Under the pieces are notes generated by a model. The model searched no databases. It worked only from the letters and a program-made list of their open reading frames with translations, and was not told the origin of the DNA. A program made the translations under genes and the position numbers. 6,196 bases of DNA from an uncultured Spirochaetaceae bacterium. Its GTDB lineage: Bacteria; Spirochaetota; Spirochaetia; Sphaerochaetales; Sphaerochaetaceae. Shown here piece after piece: positions 4,378-6,196 of this stretch; position 1 is the stretch's first letter, and each line of letters starts with the position of its first letter. The stretch covers positions 1 to 6,196 of the forward strand of contig CAMKAB010000057.1 in the NCBI GenBank assembly GCA_946410375.1, in the 5' to 3' direction.

Positions 4378-6129
4378 TTATATCTCCAAAGTGCTGCTAT
4401 ACACTTTGTTCGTTGCCGTGATGAATACAAAGTTCACCGGTGCTCTTATGTACCGCTCAAACGTCAAATAGGTTTTATCTCCATCAAAACGCACTTTAGC
4501 GTTTTCAAAAAGTTCTCCGTTCTCGTTTTTCGTCAAAAGGTCGTCTGCGTACCATTCTTTCGCCTTTAACAAGAGCGTTTGCAAAACTGTTGAAACAGAA
4601 GGTTCTGCGTTTGTTCCTATACGCTTGTTAAAAGCCTTTCTTAAGTCTCTATCCATATAAAGAACACTGCGAATCATACTCCTCTCATTCAGAACCAAAC
4701 TATCTCCCTGATAAGTTGTTATACTGCGAATGCAAACAAGCTCGCCTTCATCGTTTTCACCAAATGTGACCACACCGTTTTGAATAAGCCTGCTATACTC
4801 ACCTTGAGTATAACGTTTGGTAAAAGAACTAACCTTAATCGCTTTGTTTGTTAAAGGATTGCTCGGGCTCATTGCAGCTTCCATACCTGCGCACTTACAA
4901 GACAAGAGAGCTGGGCTTATAGTCCGGATTTCTCCCGTCAACGGATCAATATCAACCGCCCCAACAGTCACCAATGAACACAACTCGCTATTAAGCGCCT
5001 TTGCTATGCTAATTGCATTATCCACTTCTGCGTCCGTTGTCGTTCCAAGCCAACAAGTACGCTCCTTTTTCTTAGATACCTTACTCATTTCTACGCAATG
5101 AGAGAGTATAAGCGCTCGAACTTCCTCGCTCCCGTTAGGAGTTGCCACAATCTGTACATCCTCTTTTTCAAGCGCTTCAAGAGCTGCCAAGTAATCAGAT
5201 GTGGTCTGCGTTCCGCTTTCCGCACCGCTAAAATAAGCATATGAAGCCATAACATCCGGAAGAACCCTGTTAGGACCAACCTCAACTTTTCCAATAAACT
5301 CAAAAGACAATAACGCATCTGTCAAGGCTTTTAAATCGCTTGAAAAAGTTGCCGCATTGTTTAAAACAGACACCGTATTCACGTGATCAAGTTCTGAGGT
5401 TTCATCTTCCCCGTTAGCCAACAAAACCGCTGTGTATTTTCCGCTGTCGTTGATTTTAGATACCAAATCTTCTAACGTCTCACAGTCTGAAAAACTTACA
5501 AAAAAATTTTCAGAGTCCATATCTGTTGCGATTGTCAATCCGTCTGCGTTTATAGTGCAATAAGCGGAAGTAATCGGAGTGATTGTATCATCATCCCCTT
5601 CGCTCACCGTCTCAGGCGCATATTCCCCTGTGTACAACAATGTAAACGATTCTTTTCCTATTCCGTCCGCTTCCAACTCGCTCCCGTTAAAAGACACCTT
5701 AACACGAAGACCTGTCGTTGTACCGGAGAGAAGCCACAACTTAAGCATATTCGTGTGCAGTCCGTAGTCCTTGCTGTAAAGTTTTAAAACCGAATCTCCT
5801 ACGGTGCTTTTTAAATCCAATATGCTCTGCGTCCCCTTGTTTATTCTCATACAATAAACAATATCGGGCGTATATGTATTGCTGCCATTAAAAGCCTCGC
5901 AAACGCCGTCTAAAAGCGGCCCGCTTCTTAAAAGTCTTTTCGCTTCCGCCGTATCGCTTATCGCATGAAGCTTTAAAGGTTCTCCGCCTTCTGCGGCTCC
6001 TATTATGCACAACTTGCCGGTAGAGACACCGGTGCTCCCTCCTATTGTATTTCTTCTTGAATACACTCCGGGAACAACGTGCTGACTTGTCTGCCCCGCG
6101 CTTGTGAATGTTGCTGGTGATAAACTCAT
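4378..6129 (-). CDS. Contractile tail sheath protein
   Basis: A 583-residue protein that forms the outer contractile cylinder around the tail tube and drives the tube through the cell envelope on contraction. The ATG at 6129 follows a strong site (AAGGGGG, 6140-6134). Visible sheath hallmarks in order: an N-terminal arm leading to VPGVYSRRN (residues 19-27); a strand ending IVYCMRINKGTQS (90-102); a middle block with a YLAALEALEKEDVQIVATP stretch (313-331) and CVEMSKVSKKKERTCWLGTT (345-364); ALLSCKCAGMEAAMSPSNPL (407-426); and the C-terminal polymerisation core GVVTF (452-456), IRSITTY (467-473), MDRDLRKAFNKRIG (492-505), FERYIRAPVNFVFI (557-570). Residues about 130-285, acidic and beta-like, look like an inserted variable surface domain. 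The length exceeds Mu or P2 sheaths and is below T4 gp18. It ends 12 bases before the tail tube gene. The family call is firm; the domain limits are estimates. Confidence 0.93.
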   Translation of the reverse strand: MSLSPATFTSAGQTSQHVVPGVYSRRNTIGGSTGVSTGKLCIIGAAEGGEPLKLHAISDTAEAKRLLRSGPLLDGVCEAFNGSNTYTPDIVYCMRINKGTQSILDLKSTVGDSVLKLYSKDYGLHTNMLKLWLLSGTTTGLRVKVSFNGSELEADGIGKESFTLLYTGEYAPETVSEGDDDTITPITSAYCTINADGLTIATDMDSENFFVSFSDCETLEDLVSKINDSGKYTAVLLANGEDETSELDHVNTVSVLNNAATFSSDLKALTDALLSFEFIGKVEVGPNRVLPDVMASYAYFSGAESGTQTTSDYLAALEALEKEDVQIVATPNGSEEVRALILSHCVEMSKVSKKKERTCWLGTTTDAEVDNAISIAKALNSELCSLVTVGAVDIDPLTGEIRTISPALLSCKCAGMEAAMSPSNPLTNKAIKVSSFTKRYTQGEYSRLIQNGVVTFGENDEGELVCIRSITTYQGDSLVLNERSMIRSVLYMDRDLRKAFNKRIGTNAEPSVSTVLQTLLLKAKEWYADDLLTKNENGELFENAKVRFDGDKTYLTFERYIRAPVNFVFITATNKVYSSTLEI

Positions 6130-6139
6130 ATTTCCCCCT

Positions 6140-6196
6140 TTATATTTTCTTGCTTAACAAGTCTGAAACAATATTTTCCCACTCATTCTCCGTGTG
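6140..6196 (-). CDS. C-terminal end of unidentified upstream tail-region gene (partial)
   Basis: The minus strand is open from the right edge and ends in TAA at 6142-6140, giving only 18 residues (HTENEWENIVSDLLSKKI). One alternative frame stops at TAA near 6155 and the other at an early TGA, so this is the only frame running the whole way. The stop lies 10 bases before the sheath ATG and overlaps the sheath ribosome binding site, the tight spacing of co-transcribed phage genes. In related tail operons the gene before the sheath is usually a small tail-terminator or tail-completion protein, but 18 residues cannot identify it. The reading is therefore by position only. Confidence 0.5.
   Translation of the reverse strand, partial: HTENEWENIVSDLLSKKI

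Noticed and set aside
5091..5318. Minus-strand 75-codon frame within the sheath gene
   Set aside because: It overlaps the conserved middle block of the sheath in another frame, is Leu/Arg-rich by frame effect and has no supporting start signal.

Overview
The window is a slice of the tail-morphogenesis operon of a contractile-tailed (myovirus-type) phage, prophage or phage-tail-like particle. Every gene I can support lies on the minus strand, so the operon reads from the right edge to the left edge. By eye, GC is moderate to low, codons are A/T-rich at third positions, and strong AGGAG-type ribosome binding sites precede most genes. This fits an AT-leaning anaerobe or Firmicute-like/spirochaete-like host. 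A Treponema-type host is my impression only. Nothing in the window (no host flank, integrase or att site) settles the host or whether this is an integrated prophage.

Layout in transcription order, from high to low coordinates: the last 18 codons of an unidentified gene (6196-6140); tail sheath (6129-4378); tail tube (4365-3868); an intrinsic terminator (3853-3824); a tail assembly chaperone (3807-3301); its out-of-frame extension (to 3102), apparently reached by a programmed +1/-2 frameshift; a short tape measure protein (3097-1397); a 210-base non-coding gap; and the 5' part of a baseplate hub-like gene (1186 to beyond position 1). The order sheath, tube, two-frame chaperone, tape measure, hub is the Mu-like/PBSX-like myovirus order. 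The usual gene between tape measure and hub (DNA-circulation or LysM protein) is missing.

The genes act together in building the tail. The hub and other baseplate proteins nucleate assembly. The chaperone and its frameshifted form coat the tape measure. Tube subunits polymerise to the length the tape measure sets (about 85 nm by the 1.5 angstrom per residue rule), and sheath subunits then polymerise around the tube.

The least ordinary part is the gap at 1187-1396. It holds an AU-rich hairpin just after the tape measure stop, then a near-consensus sigma70 promoter (TTGACG, 17 bases, TAAAAT), then about 80 nt ending in a 12-bp intrinsic terminator with eight U residues. No convincing ORF lies between promoter and terminator. 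This looks like a self-contained small RNA gene, or an attenuated leader for the hub gene, set inside a late structural operon. A second terminator right after the tail tube suggests that the operon sets gene dosage by internal termination.
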